DNA of 64,000 bases from Mnemiopsis leidyi (lineage: Eukaryota; Ctenophora; Tentaculata; Lobata; Bolinopsidae). The stretch lies in assembly GCA_000226015.1 (NCBI GenBank), contig JH153473.1, positions 167,655 through 231,654 on the forward strand. The letters are read 5' to 3'. Below the pieces are notes generated by a model. It was not told where the DNA came from. It searched no databases and saw only the letters and a program-made list of their open reading frames with translations. Below are positions 22,361 through 35,100 of this stretch, in pieces; positions within the stretch are counted from its first letter, which is position 1, and every line of letters begins with the position of its first letter. Both the position numbers and the translations under genes were made by a program.

Positions 22361-24374
22361 TTACTTCAGAACTACTGAGTTCTTCTAGGCCCTGTAGCAT
22401 GATAGAATGCAACATAAGGCTGGCTGGAGGAGAAAGTAAATAGACACACTCTCTCGGCAACTTCTCCTTAAGCTGTAATGAGACTTACTGTAATATAAGC
22501 AATAAGGATGGTGTTGACTAAATTCGCATATCAGTTATGAATAAGTATTTTATAATCTTCCTGTTAGAACAAAACCTGTTCTGAAATATTTCAAGAGGTA
22601 TAACGCTTGTCTTCTTCTGGCTGAAAGTTCATTGTCGGGTTTTTTTAATGTCAGGTGTCGGCAACATCTTCAGCTCTCAACTCCGACATATTATACAATA
22701 ATCAACGAGATATTAACTTGTAAATTAAAAGATCCTGTCTTCTGCTATTCGATTGTCTGTGCTAAACAAGTAAGAAGGCGAGGGAGAGAACACGATTAAA
22801 GAGTAGATAAGAAATCTGTGAAGATAATAAATATGTGACATGCGCTTAGATGCTGTTGATCCGTTGCCAACTTAACGAGTCAGTCGACATGTCTCCTCCT
22901 TCAGATAGTTCTATATTCTTGAGACTTCTGTTTACCCGGTCCCCCATTTTTGTCAAAGATTTTATTATACACAGAGCTGGTGCTGCCTTGGACATTCTAA
23001 TTATCTCATCTTCTTGACTCCAGAGTCGGGATCCCTCGCAAGAGCTGAAGATGACAACTCTTGCTGCATTATTGACAGGACCATTAGTTTTGCCAAATTC
23101 ACATTTTCTCGACTCTGGAACACTCCCGTCGTAAATCTTGGATAAATAACAGTGGCTAGATCAAACTATTTCTTTAAAAACACACCTAACGCAGATCTAT
23201 ATTGTCGTTTTGTACAATGTAGTGCTATACCACCGTATAGTGTGTAGACTGTACCTGTAATTTAGGTTAATGTCTTATTGCAGGACACCTTTTGCTTTGC
23301 AATGGTGTACTCCTAATAATGCTTCATTTCATATAGGAACATTTTATAGTTCCTGGTCTGCTGATTCACGTACAAATTATGTTAGATATGAACGCGCAAA
23401 CTTTTATTTTGTGCTGAGTGTTTCAGGCTGGAACAAAAGCACTGCTTCAAATGAAAGTGAGTAAAGTTTGAAGTGATTTTTGATTTCGTGACAGTTACTG
23501 AAAATTCGGTGTTAAGTTAACAATGTTAGTTACGAAGAAATGTAACCATGAATTTTTGTCTCCCAGATACTTTTATTGTTACATGTTCTCCTGTTACGAG
23601 CTTCCCGCACGTGTTCTTATTTTCTCAGGAATTCATTACGCCTGATGTCATGGCATGAATCTGGAAGAGCTCAGGCTTGGATTCCGGTTTTGCTCCTAAG
23701 TTCGCTCACTTCTCCCAAAAGTCGTTCTTACTATTATCTATGTCCGTCTCAATGTCGGTGTCGGATTTGTCATCTTTAACAGTAATGTTTTTGTCGTTAC
23801 TGGACATGCTGACGTCCCAGATCTCACTACCTTTACTTGTGTCAGAATCCTGTAGGTGGTTTTCTCATTTTATTGCATCGTTTTCAAAGATGCTGCAATT
23901 AAACTGCAATTAGCAGACTTAACTTTAAGGACGTACACGAGTAAGCGTCAGATGTCCAAAATGATTGTGAATGAAAAGTTAGGGTTGTTAAACAAATTGA
24001 TGTTGCTGATTAGCTAATTTGCTAAATCAGCGCAAAGAAGCAGGGGTGGAAATAATGTGGACCTTATGGAACGCGTCATGTTTACTTAACAGCTAAAACT
24101 TTGTATGGCGCTAACTGAAGTTTTCAATTTTCACGTACGTTCATAAGCACTACTCAACACGTGTTTCCTTAAAATACATCCAGCAAAATGATTATATAAG
24201 CATGATAAGAGTATAATTACTAAAACCAGCCCTGTTAATTGTTATAATAATACTTCAACGCGGAGTATACTTCAACAACATCGTTGACATGCTAAAGTTT
24301 ACCGACAGCGCGGTTTCAAGGAAATCACAGCTTTTGCCATTTTCTCAAGCACCTCTTTGAGGTTAAGAGGTAAT
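22361..24374. other. Intergenic stretch, no gene recognised
   Basis: Short open frames at 23270-23464 and 23576-23913 have no recognisable domains. I see no tandem repeat or transposon end here. Confidence 0.4.
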
Positions 24375-24690
24375 CCTGCAATTCGCTTTAACCTCAGATC
24401 AGCCACAGCTTTGTAAAGTTTGCCATCTCATGGCGGACGGAATCTGTCGCCATGAAAAGGTTAGATTTTAGGCGACACAGGAATGGTATCCCTTACAAAC
24501 ATAGTTGCGGGCACTTCGAGCAAGGTCCGCGTGTACTGGTTCCAGCAAGATATGGGGAACCGTGGTCTCCTCCTTGGAGTAAAACGAAGCTTTTTGTTAC
24601 CCCTCCACACCACACACCTGTCCCCAATGTAGTATATTTCCTTGTAATTGTATCTGCAGAAGCTTGCCAGGCGATCGTCATTCGGGTAGT
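24375..24690 (-). repeat. 310-bp dispersed repeat with ORF-like reading, copy 1
   Basis: Nearly identical to 29165-29475 in the same orientation. Read leftward it keeps an open frame with YIGDRCVVWRG..KLRFTP and then VPATMFVRDTIPVSPK before a stop; past the stop, another frame gives AVADLRLKRIAG. Amino-acid-level conservation between copies suggests decayed transposon coding sequence, perhaps linked to the Harbinger fragment next to it. The family is not identified. Confidence 0.6.
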
Positions 24691-25154
24691 GGTTTGTTCG
24701 TGTAAGCGTCTCCTCCGGCAAAGACACAAGCGCCTCGAAGCACTTAAGGAAGCAAGCTGTTCGACCAGCCCTTAGGACTAATTTAGTGATTAGTATTTGG
24801 TGTAGTGAAATATAAACTTAGTGAAATATATACAACAGAATTTATTCGTTTATTTATTAAATTTATGGTAAGAAATAGTGCCGATAACAATATGTAATTA
24901 TTTTTCCATTGTGTCTCTCCTTGGGAAATACGTGACGTAGACTGTTCAATGTTCATGTAGTCGGCGGATCTCCGAACTAGCTACTTGTTATTACTATAGA
25001 GGGCAAGTCGAACTTCATTATATCGTTATTTTTCAAAAATATAATTCTTATCACGCAACTAGTTTGTCTACAAAAAGGAATGCAATAATTGGAGATAAAG
25101 GTTTTGGACTGACGGTGTAAAAACTATAAAATTGCTCTTACATGCCTTACCTTT
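24691..25154. other. Non-coding stretch
   Basis: A/T-rich sequence between the dispersed repeat and the DDE fragment. No feature recognised. Confidence 0.4.
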
Positions 25155-25692
25155 TTACGAAGTTGACCTCTTCAGTTCAGCGAACTTGCTGTCCAATTCT
25201 CGGAGAGGTACTGGGTTGAGGTTGTAGAGTTGAGCGCAAACAAACACAATGTCGCTCAGATGGGGGGCCAACTTTAAAGGGACTTTTCTGTTTAGGATCT
25301 TGTTATTCTTAAGATACCCTATAGCTCTTTCAACGTGTATGCGTGCAGAACTTATCCCCCTGTTAGCGTCTACCTCCTCCGAGGTGAATTGGCTCTTTCC
25401 CCACATTCCGGAGGGGACGTTGAGGGTCACTCCTGGATTAGAGAGTCGGTCATTGATGCTGGCCAAAATAAATCCTGCTAAAATTACATCTAATGACGTT
25501 GACAGCTTCTCTTGTTGGGTAAAACCACGACTAACCGAAAGTTTCATAATTGCAGCAAACTAGTAATGCATCGACTGGTAACGAAATCAGGCACATACCC
25601 TCAGGGAGTAAATCGTGAATTAGGAATCCTTTGTCTGCCATGACGTTATCCCAACTCGTAACTTGTTCAGTATTCCAAGATCCGCCACTATC
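25155..25692 (-). pseudogene. PIF/Harbinger (ISL2EU-type) DDE transposase fragment
   Basis: The rightmost part reads SWDNVMADKGFLIHDLLPEG (about 25600-25670), the second-Asp block of the DDE_Tnp_4 fold. After an interruption, 25155-25547 carries GVTLNVPSGMWG, FTSEEVDANRGISSARIHVE and RAIGYLKN..., then LAPHLSDIVFVCAQLYNLNP, the C-terminal block with the catalytic Glu of HVERAIG. This order is typical of ISL2EU-clade Harbinger transposases. The N-terminal half with the first catalytic Asp is missing and the middle is disrupted, so the copy is dead. Confidence 0.8.
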
Positions 25693-26123
25693 TCCTTAAT
25701 GATGTTAAGAAAAGAAAAATAGATGAAAAACAGAAAAGATACTAAAAAAGAAAATGGTCAAAGCCAACCATGCGATAAAGAGTGAAAAGATGATTGACAA
25801 TAATGCTGTAAAGAGAAGAGAAATAAATGAAAAAAAGAAACAAATAACAAAAAAGGCCAAAGCGAACCATGCGATGAAGTTCTGATTTTCTCAGTATATA
25901 AATGAACATGGATGCTTTAGATGCAAATAGACTTAAGTGTTATAACTGGCTAAACTGACCATTGTACGAGAACTAAAATTTCATTTTCGACTTTGCTCAT
26001 AACTTATAAATACCAGAGAGTTTAAGGAAATTTACCTACAACCCCTTTTTCTACGAATTTACGGATTGTATGTAAGAATCTCAGGAAATAGTTTCCATGC
26101 GTGTTTGAGGCGAGCTCAGAAAG
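25693..26123. repeat. A/T-rich repeat shared with 27400-27500 and 28600-28700
   Basis: Phrases such as aaatggtcaaagc.aaccatg, gattgacaataatg.tgt and aatgaacatggatgcttt recur at the three sites. They look like untranslated ends of one mobile family, probably the flanking LINE, whose 3'-like segment ggctttccttctcccggacc also has a second copy near 28790. Confidence 0.5.
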
Positions 26124-27075
26124 TTATTTGCTAGCTCCATGACATAGTCGTCGGCTTTCCTTCTCCCGGACCGATCCCTTGCCCTGCACTTCGGTTCTTA
26201 GACTTTTACCATCGCACATAGACCAGTACATCCTGGCTCCCCAGAACGTCACGAGTCCTTCCTGGGCTACTTTAATTGTTACTTTGGAGCCTTGGTCCAC
26301 AAAGGTTGTGTTTCTTTTGGAATCGGCCATTATCGCAATCGATTTACATTTGCCTGGGTGTAATTCGAGGCCAACTCTCGCTAACTGCTTGTGTACAGCA
26401 TTGAATAACTTCTGGTTTGCAGTTGGTCCTCTGGTTAGGAGAACCGGTTCGACAGCGAAGGCTAGGTAGAATAGCCTGTGTCCCTGGAACTGTATGCCTA
26501 GACGCTCAGGGACATTGACATAACCAATATTAGCCATCTCAATCACTAGGTTGAACAAGGTAGAGCTCAAGAGATCACCTTGTTTCACTCCTCTTGTCCC
26601 CTTGATGACTTTACCGCAGACATCAGTCGAGCAGTCTTTGTACAGGTCAGCTATGGTACGTCTCTCAACCCTGCTAGGACCCCAGCCCACTCTAGGGCTC
26701 TAGCTAATGCATGGTGTGACACGGAATCGAACGCCTTCTTAACATCCTTAAATGTCATAAACAGGGATTTCCAACCTGATTTTGTTTTATTGATCAAAGT
26801 GTCGATCAATGTGAGGTTATCACGATTCCCGTCTTCTTTAATGAAGCCCTTCTGTCTATCATCCAGTTCTACAGCACAGGTAAGATGTTTATTAATCGAG
26901 CTCGTGTATATACGGTAGAAGTACGAGCTGATGAAAATCGGTCTGTAGTCGCCAGGTGACGATGGTGGGTCAGACTTGGGAATCAGTATCGTCCTTGCCT
27001 TCTTCCATGAATCTGGTATTGAGCCTGTCAGGTATAGTCCGTTATAAAGGACCGTTAGTGCAGCACTCCCAATCT
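26124..27075 (-). pseudogene. R2/NeSL-like LINE reverse transcriptase fragment
   Basis: Read leftward from about 27075: LYNGLYLTGSIPDSWKKART, ILIPKSDPPSSPGDYRPIFI, ...DDRQKGFIKEDGNRD..., FKDVKKAFDSVSHHALARAL; then, after a frameshift around 26685, RGVKQGDLLSSTLFNLVIEM and VGLELHPGKCKSIAI. These are reverse-transcriptase blocks in the order of site-specific R2/NeSL/HERO-type non-LTR retrotransposons. The active-site FADD box reads FAVE, so the enzyme cannot be active. The zinc-finger N-terminus and the endonuclease are not present, so this is a 5'- and 3'-truncated copy. Confidence 0.8.
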
Positions 27076-27731
27076 GCTTTTAATGTCAACCTGGTCTAAT
27101 GGGTCAAAAGTAAACATGTTGGTCTCTGATGGAGCGGTATTCGCTGACTCCTCTGGGTCGCTGCGGAGTGAGCGGACTTTACAAGATTCAATTTTTTGTT
27201 CTCTATTTTTACTGTACTCTGTGAACCGTTTCGACTTGCGATGTGATTTAATTGCGGCGGTGCTGAGGAGTGAGGTCTGGAAAGTATTTGGCTTGAATCT
27301 TGAAATCCCAACGTTGGGGTCGAAAAAAACATTATAAATATGATTATGAGATGTAATTACGAACTTCATTATATCACTACTAGGTCAAAAAGATAATACT
27401 TATGATAAGAGTGAAAATAGGATTGACAATAATGATGTTAAGAAAAGAAAAATATTTGAAGAACAGAAAAGATACAAAAAAAGGAAAAATGGTCAAAGCG
27501 AACCATGTGCATGGCGTAATGATGATGGCGTAATTTGTGTTTGGAGTTTAGAGAAATTAAGAGTATAGCGGAGCTGATTAAGAAGCTTACCCGTCGTCTG
27601 CGCCTCCATTTCTTTCTCTTTCCTCCCTTCACGTTCATTTTCATTTCCTTGGTTTCCATTCTACGATAGATACTAAGATGAGATATTGTGTTTGAAATTA
27701 GGCTGGTCATGTTGCCCTGACCAAGCCTTGG
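27076..27731. other. Transposon-derived flank
   Basis: Includes a possible upstream continuation of the LINE (FTFDPLDQVD near 27090, minus strand) and the A/T-rich phrase also seen at 25720 and 28600. No host exon seen. Confidence 0.35.
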
Positions 27732-27902
27732 TTACAAATAACTAACGTTCGTGATTCGGACTGTCCCTTGGTGAGGTGGTGGGGGTGGGTCTCGGACTGC
27801 AGGAACAGGAGCTTCTCTATTCCTGTTGAGGAAATGTTCAAGGGCTGGAATGTCCCTTGAGGTCATGGTAAAATACTTTGCTTCAATCTCACTATCAGAC
27901 AT
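27732..27902 (-). CDS. Small ORF or orphan exon of unknown function
   Basis: A 56-residue frame starts MSDSEIEAKYF, continues to a Pro-rich DPPPPPHQG segment and ends in TAA. Upstream is a plausible acceptor (tattatacag). It could be the terminal exon of an undetected minus-strand gene or part of a decayed transposon accessory protein. No domain is recognised. Confidence 0.3.
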   Translation of the reverse strand: MSDSEIEAKYFTMTSRDIPALEHFLNRNREAPVPAVRDPPPPPHQGTVRITNVSYL

Positions 27903-29164
27903 TTCCGGATCGGTTCTCCTGTATAATATGGTTTGTTATTAAGGTAACCTATTATATATAATATTCCCAAGTACCAACTTTGTAATTTGCACAAATTTGA
28001 TAGATGAGAAGAGCTGTCGGCTGTTTGACCAGATGGCAAATGTCAACTTTATGGATTGCCAAGATTTTTTGCCAAGGAGGGCCAGCCTGAAGTCACAACA
28101 GTCGACACATTATATGGTCTATTTATGCTGAGTTTATTAAAAAGTAAAAAAAAGAATGGGAGAAAAGAGAAACTTGAGCTTTCAAAGATCGTTTGGGCTA
28201 AGTGTAACAACTAACGAGAATCAATTCATAAGCCAGACGTGGATTTAACAGACCTAGTTTATTTACTGATATAAAATGAATATAGATGGAAACAATTAAA
28301 ATTGACAAACGTTTTGTCTGTTATTTATGTGAAATATGTATAATTATTTTTCAATCAAAATTTTAAACTTCTGATTTTTAAACAACATGAGCACGTAGAC
28401 TATCGGTATTCCCGGGAATATCACTGAATGAGAAATTAACATTGATTTTATCAATTTCCGGTAGTGTGTAATACAGCGCTTCATATATTTATTGTTTATG
28501 TGATTACTTTTTCTCATTCTCCATCCCCATATGCAATAGCCTTCAGTAATCCAATACAATGTCATATGTTTCAGAAAAGAAAAACAGAGAAAAACAGAGA
28601 AAATTAAAAAATTGATTGAGCGAACCACATGATATTGCTATGATATGAATGAACATGGGTGCTTTGTGCAAATAGACTTTATATTATTAGCGTCTTACAG
28701 GTTCAACTGGAGATTATACAAAAAAATAAATTTCGTATTTCAATTCCGACTTTGCTCTGACCTTACACCAGAGAGCTCCAGGACGTAGTTGTTGGCTTTC
28801 CTTCTTTCCTACTCCCGGACCAATCCCGAGCCCTGCTGAAATAACTTATAATACCCTGTCAGGCAGAGTCTGGAATGTACACGCGTGTATTTACCAGACA
28901 TTTTCAGACAGTCTAGACTAATTAGCGTCAACATAAGCAATAACTGAAGACCTCTGGATACTTGAGTGTTCGTTACTTTGCTTGTAATCTTAAACTCTGC
29001 GTCTCCACTGGGAATAAGAATAAAGATTCAGTTTAAAATTCAAATACAAATTACTTTGGCTAGAAGTTCTGGCTGCTATAGTTGCTGTATTTTGAAAGCT
29101 ATCAGGAACAAAACAGACCTTCGGATCATCTTGTTGAAGCAGCGAATCTCACGGCGAACTGCGT
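27903..29164. other. Transposon-rich non-coding stretch
   Basis: Contains a short copy (about 28770-28830) of the LINE-adjacent phrase ggctttccttct..cccggacc and the repeat phrase aatgaacatgggtgcttt near 28650. No intact gene seen. Confidence 0.45.
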
Positions 29165-29475
29165 CTGCAATTCGCTTTAACCTCAGATCAACCACAGCTT
29201 TGAAAGTTTGCCATCTCATGGCGGACTGATTCTGTCGCCATGAAAAGGTTAGATTTTAGGCGACACAGGAATGGTATCCCTCACAAACATAGTTGCGGGC
29301 ACTTCCGAGCAAGGTCCGCGTGAACTGGTTCCAGCAAGATATGGGGAACCGTGGTCTCCTCCTTGGAGTAAAACGAAGCTTTTTGTTACCCCTCCACACC
29401 ACACACCTGTCCCCAATGTAGTATATTTCCTTGAATCGGCAGAAACTTGTAAGGCGATCGTTATTTGGACGAGAG
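29165..29475 (-). repeat. 310-bp dispersed repeat with ORF-like reading, copy 2
   Basis: Partner of 24375-24690 with a few small indels. The minus-strand reading again shows YIGDRCVVWRG and VPATMFVRDTIPVSPK, followed past a stop by DLRLKRIADAVRREIRC. The similarity stops abruptly on both sides (near ctgcaattcgc and near aaggcgatcg), marking the element edges. Confidence 0.6.
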
Positions 29476-32075
29476 TTAGCTCGCATACGTCAAGTCGATT
29501 CCGGATTGTATGAAGCAAAGATTTAAACTTTGCCATGATATTTAAAAAATAATTAATAATTAAGACATTAATTTAAGGAATATGCCTGACCTGCCGCTCT
29601 AACCCAGTACCTAGCCAGATGAAAGTTTATGAATTATGATCCCTTACAAAAACAGAAATTAACCTTAGGTAACGTATTGGGTAAAGTTGATGTTGATGGC
29701 GGGAAAGAGTTTTTTAATATTTGGATAAATAGATTTAGAATAAACATTTCACCCATGTCGACAGTGTCTAACACCTTTCGATGTCTCCAGGCTGTGACTA
29801 CATAGCTAGCACCAACTTAGCACTAGCAGTTTTCTTACGTCCAAGATACATCACGGCTCCTAGGGCGATAAAATGATTGTAGAGACATTTTGAGTCGTTA
29901 AATTGTTACTTACAAATAACCGTGTTTAGTCATTGACTACTGATTACAAGTGTCTTGACTTTCCTCTGCGTTGTCTCAAAAAACGCCATGATAGTTTTAT
30001 ATCTGTACTACTTTGAACTTTAACGCTCTGAAATATTGAGAACAATGATAAATTAAGGCAGAGTTTTTATAAGAGAGAATTATATAAAGTTATAAAAGAT
30101 GATTACGTGACAAGATAAACGCACTGCTCTGAACTAAAGTTTCATGTAGACCGATCGTCAGCAAACTAATTTGACTGGGAATATCAAGTAATAATAATAT
30201 TCAATACATAACACCACCCACGTCCCACAATACATAAAAAGAAACATTAGGAGCCCAAGAACCCTAAAACACAATTTTGAAGAACGTGGAATACATGAAT
30301 TAAAATTTGAGCTCTCACCCTCAAATAGAAAAAAAAAACTAACCCTCAAGATAACTCCCATTAGTTGGGCTCCGAAATGTTTTTTTTGTGTACTTGATTT
30401 TTACCGAGTTCAGCTTTTTTCCATTAGCTATTTTAATAATGACATGATGTATTGGATTTAGCGTGGCTGGCAACTCCTTAGTCCTTAATAGACTGCTCAA
30501 GCTCCTCATCCCCTTCTTCCATTGCCGCTACCACTTCTGTATCTACCTATTTCTTTTCGTTTACTCCATCCACCTCTATCTGCTCAGTTTCCTTACTGAG
30601 CCGTCCAACTCATCTAACATTTTCTGTAAGTCATCCGCCTGGGTAATTACAGTATCATAAAGGACATCCAAATCATCTTTCCCCGCTTCTGCTTCTATTA
30701 TGCTCACCTCTGCTGCTCACGCTACCTCGTTTGCCTCTCCTACAATCTTTTCCCATTCGTCTTCTTCACTGGTCCTCCGGGGCGCGGGTTCGCAGCCCGC
30801 CAAGGCCTCTAGATAGTGTTAATCAAGGGGTGATGCACGTACGTGAGGCTACCAGAATGAGAGGCCGGGCCAACGAGGCGTGCCAGTGGTTTAGAGCTGA
30901 GTTGCAGACAAACAGGAGACACAAACAAATGTGGGCTGGATCGAATATAGATACACGTGTGGAATAGAGGAAACCACAAAAACAATATGTGGTTCGCAGA
31001 GATGCAGCGGACTCTGTGAATTAGAAATGCTAATTCACAAATACGAAATGTGTCAGATTAAGAACTAACCTGACCACGCTCCGGCCGTACTAAAACAGCA
31101 GAGAACGTGTGTAAAACTTACCAGACCGGTCGTACTAAGAGCGAGTACTAACAGCACGGATAGAGGTGTTGCCAAAATATCTAAGTTTAAACTAGCTACT
31201 TATGACGCACTGTGATAATAATGTTCTAGCGGATATTTATTTGGTTTTCAATGGAAAAATATTATATGAATCCCAGCAAGAGGGGCGGTTTCTTCGTAGG
31301 GCCCTCAGGTAGTTGACATCCACTCTTGTTAGAATCGTGAGAAAACTAGATGCTGGCTCGATTCAATCCATAACAAAATTATTTATTAACTTTACGAAGG
31401 AATGTGGCGGGTTACGAAATACTTCTTCGTGCCTTTTGGAGATAGAGTTACGGTTTTTATTATCACTGTATCGAATTTCAGGTTTTTATCTGGAACATGA
31501 AGCCGATGATAAGGATATAAGCTTGCTTGCATGCCGGGTAAGTTTTGTTTTACAGTCCTCAATCTGAGTCGAGCTTAAGTTTTATAAATTAAGATTTCAA
31601 CTTTACACGATTGTCCTCGTAAGACCGTTCTTGTTTATATGGCAGAAGTTTTGCTGAAAAATTTAGAAATTCGAATGTCTGAATTACGTTGAATTATGAT
31701 ACGTGCAATAATTACAAGGTGATTTTAGGGTGCTAATGGATAGAATATATTATATGCCCGCTGAGTGCTTGGATTTTAAATTTAACAGGAAGCATCTATT
31801 AACCTTATTATGAAAAAATTAATTTTTGCATAACGAAATCGTTAAGTTTAATTTGTTATTACCGTTATTCTAGCTGTGCTTTCGTCGAAATAAACCGCAA
31901 TTATTTATATTCTGACGAAGTAGAGTGAATAAAAGCACATTATGGAGTGTGCCACAATTTTTCTTTTTAATTCAGTCTTGTTTCCCAAATCGCTTTTCTC
32001 ATCTTGGTTAGAGTAGTAGTTCCATTTCCTTGCCTTCACTCATAATGGTCCAATTTTAGGCTGAATATTTGTGGA
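29476..32075. other. Intergenic stretch with an acidic ORF relic
   Basis: Around 30590-30780 the minus strand reads an interrupted acidic, heptad-like peptide (EEDEWEKIVGEANEVA, then TQADDLQKMLDELDG), possibly a decayed exon or transposon ORF. The rest shows no gene. This region is the upstream flank of the SOUL-domain gene. Confidence 0.35.
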
Positions 32076-32083
32076 TATAAATA
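32076..32083 (+). promoter_or_regulatory. TATA box of the SOUL-domain gene
   Basis: TATAAATA lies 107 bp before the start codon at 32183, implying transcription start near 32105 and a short leader. There is an acceptor-like cttgcag 10 bp before the ATG, so a small 5' UTR intron is also possible. Confidence 0.55.
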
Positions 32084-32182
32084 GCAGCGACCTCTTACTA
32101 ATCTTCACAAATTGTTTTTGAAAATAGATTTTGGTTGTTCACGTACTATGAGTAATTAACTTGATCTTGCAGGACAGAAGAC

Positions 32183-35100
32183 ATGACTAAGTTTCTGACG
32201 TGTTTAGCGTGGGTGTCGTTATTTCTATCATCTTCGTCCTCTCTGAACATTCTCCCTGAAGAGGCGGAGACGTTCAGAGGAAATTTAAGACAGATTAACG
32301 AATTGGCTAATGGGGACAATTTAGACAAAATAGGACAACTCCTTAAGTCGGCAGATTTTGACAAACTTCTCAAAGGTCAGTCATACGAATATAAATAGAG
32401 AAACCCTAAAAATGTATTAAGCTTCGGTTTTGAGGATTTGCACTCAATGCAGCCTGCCCTTTCACCAAGCCGAATACTCGAGAAATCGTTTTTTAGACGT
32501 CTTGCAAGCGAAATCAAATTTACGGTAGAAGAGTTGACGGCTGGTCACTAAATATCCATACTCGTGTCACGTGTGGATCAGTAGATATATTGGTTTCAGG
32601 CGTTGCCTGCATTCCTGCAACAGGCTGTCCTAAAATTAGAAATGTGCTAATTGAAAAGTATTGATGAATTTTGACGAATTTAAATTCCTAGATATAAAAC
32701 CTATTTTTGGGGGCGAGAACGATCCCGACGGCAATTTTGATGAGGATTTTATTGATGAAAACGACTTTCCTGGTGAGCTTTTTGGTGGAGAAGACGATCC
32801 TGACCACGATAGATTTGTTCCTGGTGGAGAAGACGATCCTGACCACGATAGATTTGTTCCTGGTGGAGAAGACGATCCTGACCACGATAGATTTGTTCCT
32901 GGTGGAGAAGACGATCCTGACCACGATAGATTTGTTCCTGGTGGCGAAGATGATCCTGACCACGAAACAGTTTCCAACGCATCACCTCCTGAACTTTTTG
33001 TAACGGAGGAACCCTTCGTTACGGAAGGCTACTCCAGACCAATCCAAGTTGAAACAGACAACCCTTACTTCTCCAAAACTCCGGGGGTCTTAGGAGGAAA
33101 CGGTGATCCTGATCATTACCGAGTCGTTCCAGGTATTTGTTGAATAGTGGGTCTACATATTACTGTGTTCTTGATAAGTTGATATCTGTGTGTGACGAAT
33201 TAAAAATAATTAATTCATCCTGGCCAATTTTAGTATTAATTTAAGTAGTAAATCTTGGATTAGGTTGAAAGAAATTTTATATTTGTATCAATGTATTTTC
33301 ACGATTATGTGATAACATTTGTCATTCAGACGAAGAAACTGACGGTGATGATGAGGAACTTTTTGGAGGGCAGTCCGACCCCGAAGAAGACATTAGGATA
33401 ATTCCTGAGTCTGAGATGGAGAAATTGGTTGATTATCCCGGAAAGTTTGGTAAGATTCGAATTGACGAGATTATGTCTGTCTACCGTTCTAACGAAACGT
33501 TCAGCTTTGAGCTGCGAGAGTCGGGTATCACCGCGACAAAGATTCGAATTATCTCATCTTTCGAAAGTGCGTATTGATCATACGTCAATTGCACTATCAG
33601 TGCAATGAGCTCTTGTGATCCATCCTGTGATCAAAGTAGCGTACTTTAACAATAAAATCAAACCTGCTTGTGTGACCACTGACCATGATTGACTTTCATT
33701 TATTGTTCTTATATCGCAGAAAGAATCGTTCCCAAAAGCGGAGACATCAAGCCGATTCCCGGACGAAGTCCCTCAAAACAGTATAAGCAGAAAGGGGCAG
33801 AAGAAGACGTTCCGGTCGACGTGGATCCTTGCCTCCCCTCAGACTTGCCTGCAGCCGCACCAATGGAGGTGTTGTGTGAGGAAGCAGAGTGTCCACAGTA
33901 CCAGGAGATCGAGGTGGAGGGAACTTGCGGATTCGAACTTCGAAGATACAACAAGTAGGTGAAATCCCATTCATTCCAGCAACTGCTTTTATAGTAATCT
34001 AATTTTTCTAAGCCAATATAAAAAACAATGTTTGGTATTATGGTACTGGGAGAAAAATTTGTTTAGAGTTTATTATATTTGAAAAAAGCACGTCAGTTGA
34101 CCGTGCGGCATGAAATTCACAAACTCTTTGTTGATTCTACGCTGACTGTCAAAGATAATTGTAATTGAAACTTGATTATTGTTATTAAAACTTTAATACT
34201 TTCAGAGGCATGTGGGTAATGACAGAGATGAACCTTGAAAAAGGAATTCCTGGTGCATTTTCAGAAGCTTCCGACATGTTAGAGGAATACATGAATGGCG
34301 ATAACGTCGAAAGTGTGAAAATGGAATCTACCAAGCCAGCAACTGTCATATTTATCATGAAAGACCAGGTACATTCCTCCGTCTGCTTTGTTCCTAACTC
34401 CTTTTAACTTATTGTCTCTAGAGAAAAAAATTCCAACAACATCTGCGACAATGTGGCAGTCGGCTGGATGTTTTTAAAGTGACCCTGAACGTAACAATAA
34501 CTGAAACTAACCTGATACTAAAATTCCAGAATACCCCCAAGACAGCGTACTTGAGTCAGTACTTACCGCTAGCTCAACACGATAACCCACCTCAGCCCAC
34601 CGAGGGGAAACCGCTGGTACTGTAATCTTTTGTTTGATAATTATGTAAAATTTCTTTTGACGTATAACCATAGGGTTGGAATAGTTGTGAGTTTAAACAT
34701 GCACCTCTTTTCTTTATTTTAAACATGATAATAGGTCAGACGAGATATTTAATAGAATCGTAAATTGTGCTCCAATCAATTGGGAAAATACACGTACAGG
34801 TTCACTATTCGCTACTGTACGTATAATCAATAGACATTAACGCATGTGCATTGCAGATTCTAAAGAAGAATCCGGAGTTGAATTTCTACGTGAGATCGTT
34901 TGGAGGATCTTCCTCAATCCACCAATTTAGAAGGTATGCTTGCAATAATCTTAATATTAAATTTTCAAACCGTCTAATTGTCTCTTTAATTCAGACGCAC
35001 CTATGAAGTGCTTCAATGAGATTGAATTTCAGGGAGTTCGCAATGCTTGCAGCCGCAATAAAGAAAGCAGGTCTTAACGCTGTCTGGAGTATGAGGTTCT

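Noticed and set aside
24452-24775. 107-codon plus-strand frame over the dispersed repeat
   Set aside because: Copy 2 conserves the minus-strand reading better, and the plus frame diverges at the copy boundary.
30779-30815. tRNA-like T-arm (gcggg ttcgcag cccgc)
   Set aside because: The loop lacks the conserved A58 and no acceptor stem, D-arm or A box fits upstream; not a tRNA and not a convincing SINE.
32636-32985. Antisense repeat frames opposite the SOUL gene
   Set aside because: The 39-bp coding repeat is a multiple of three, so all frames stay open; the sense frame is the one joined in phase to the signal-peptide and SOUL exons.
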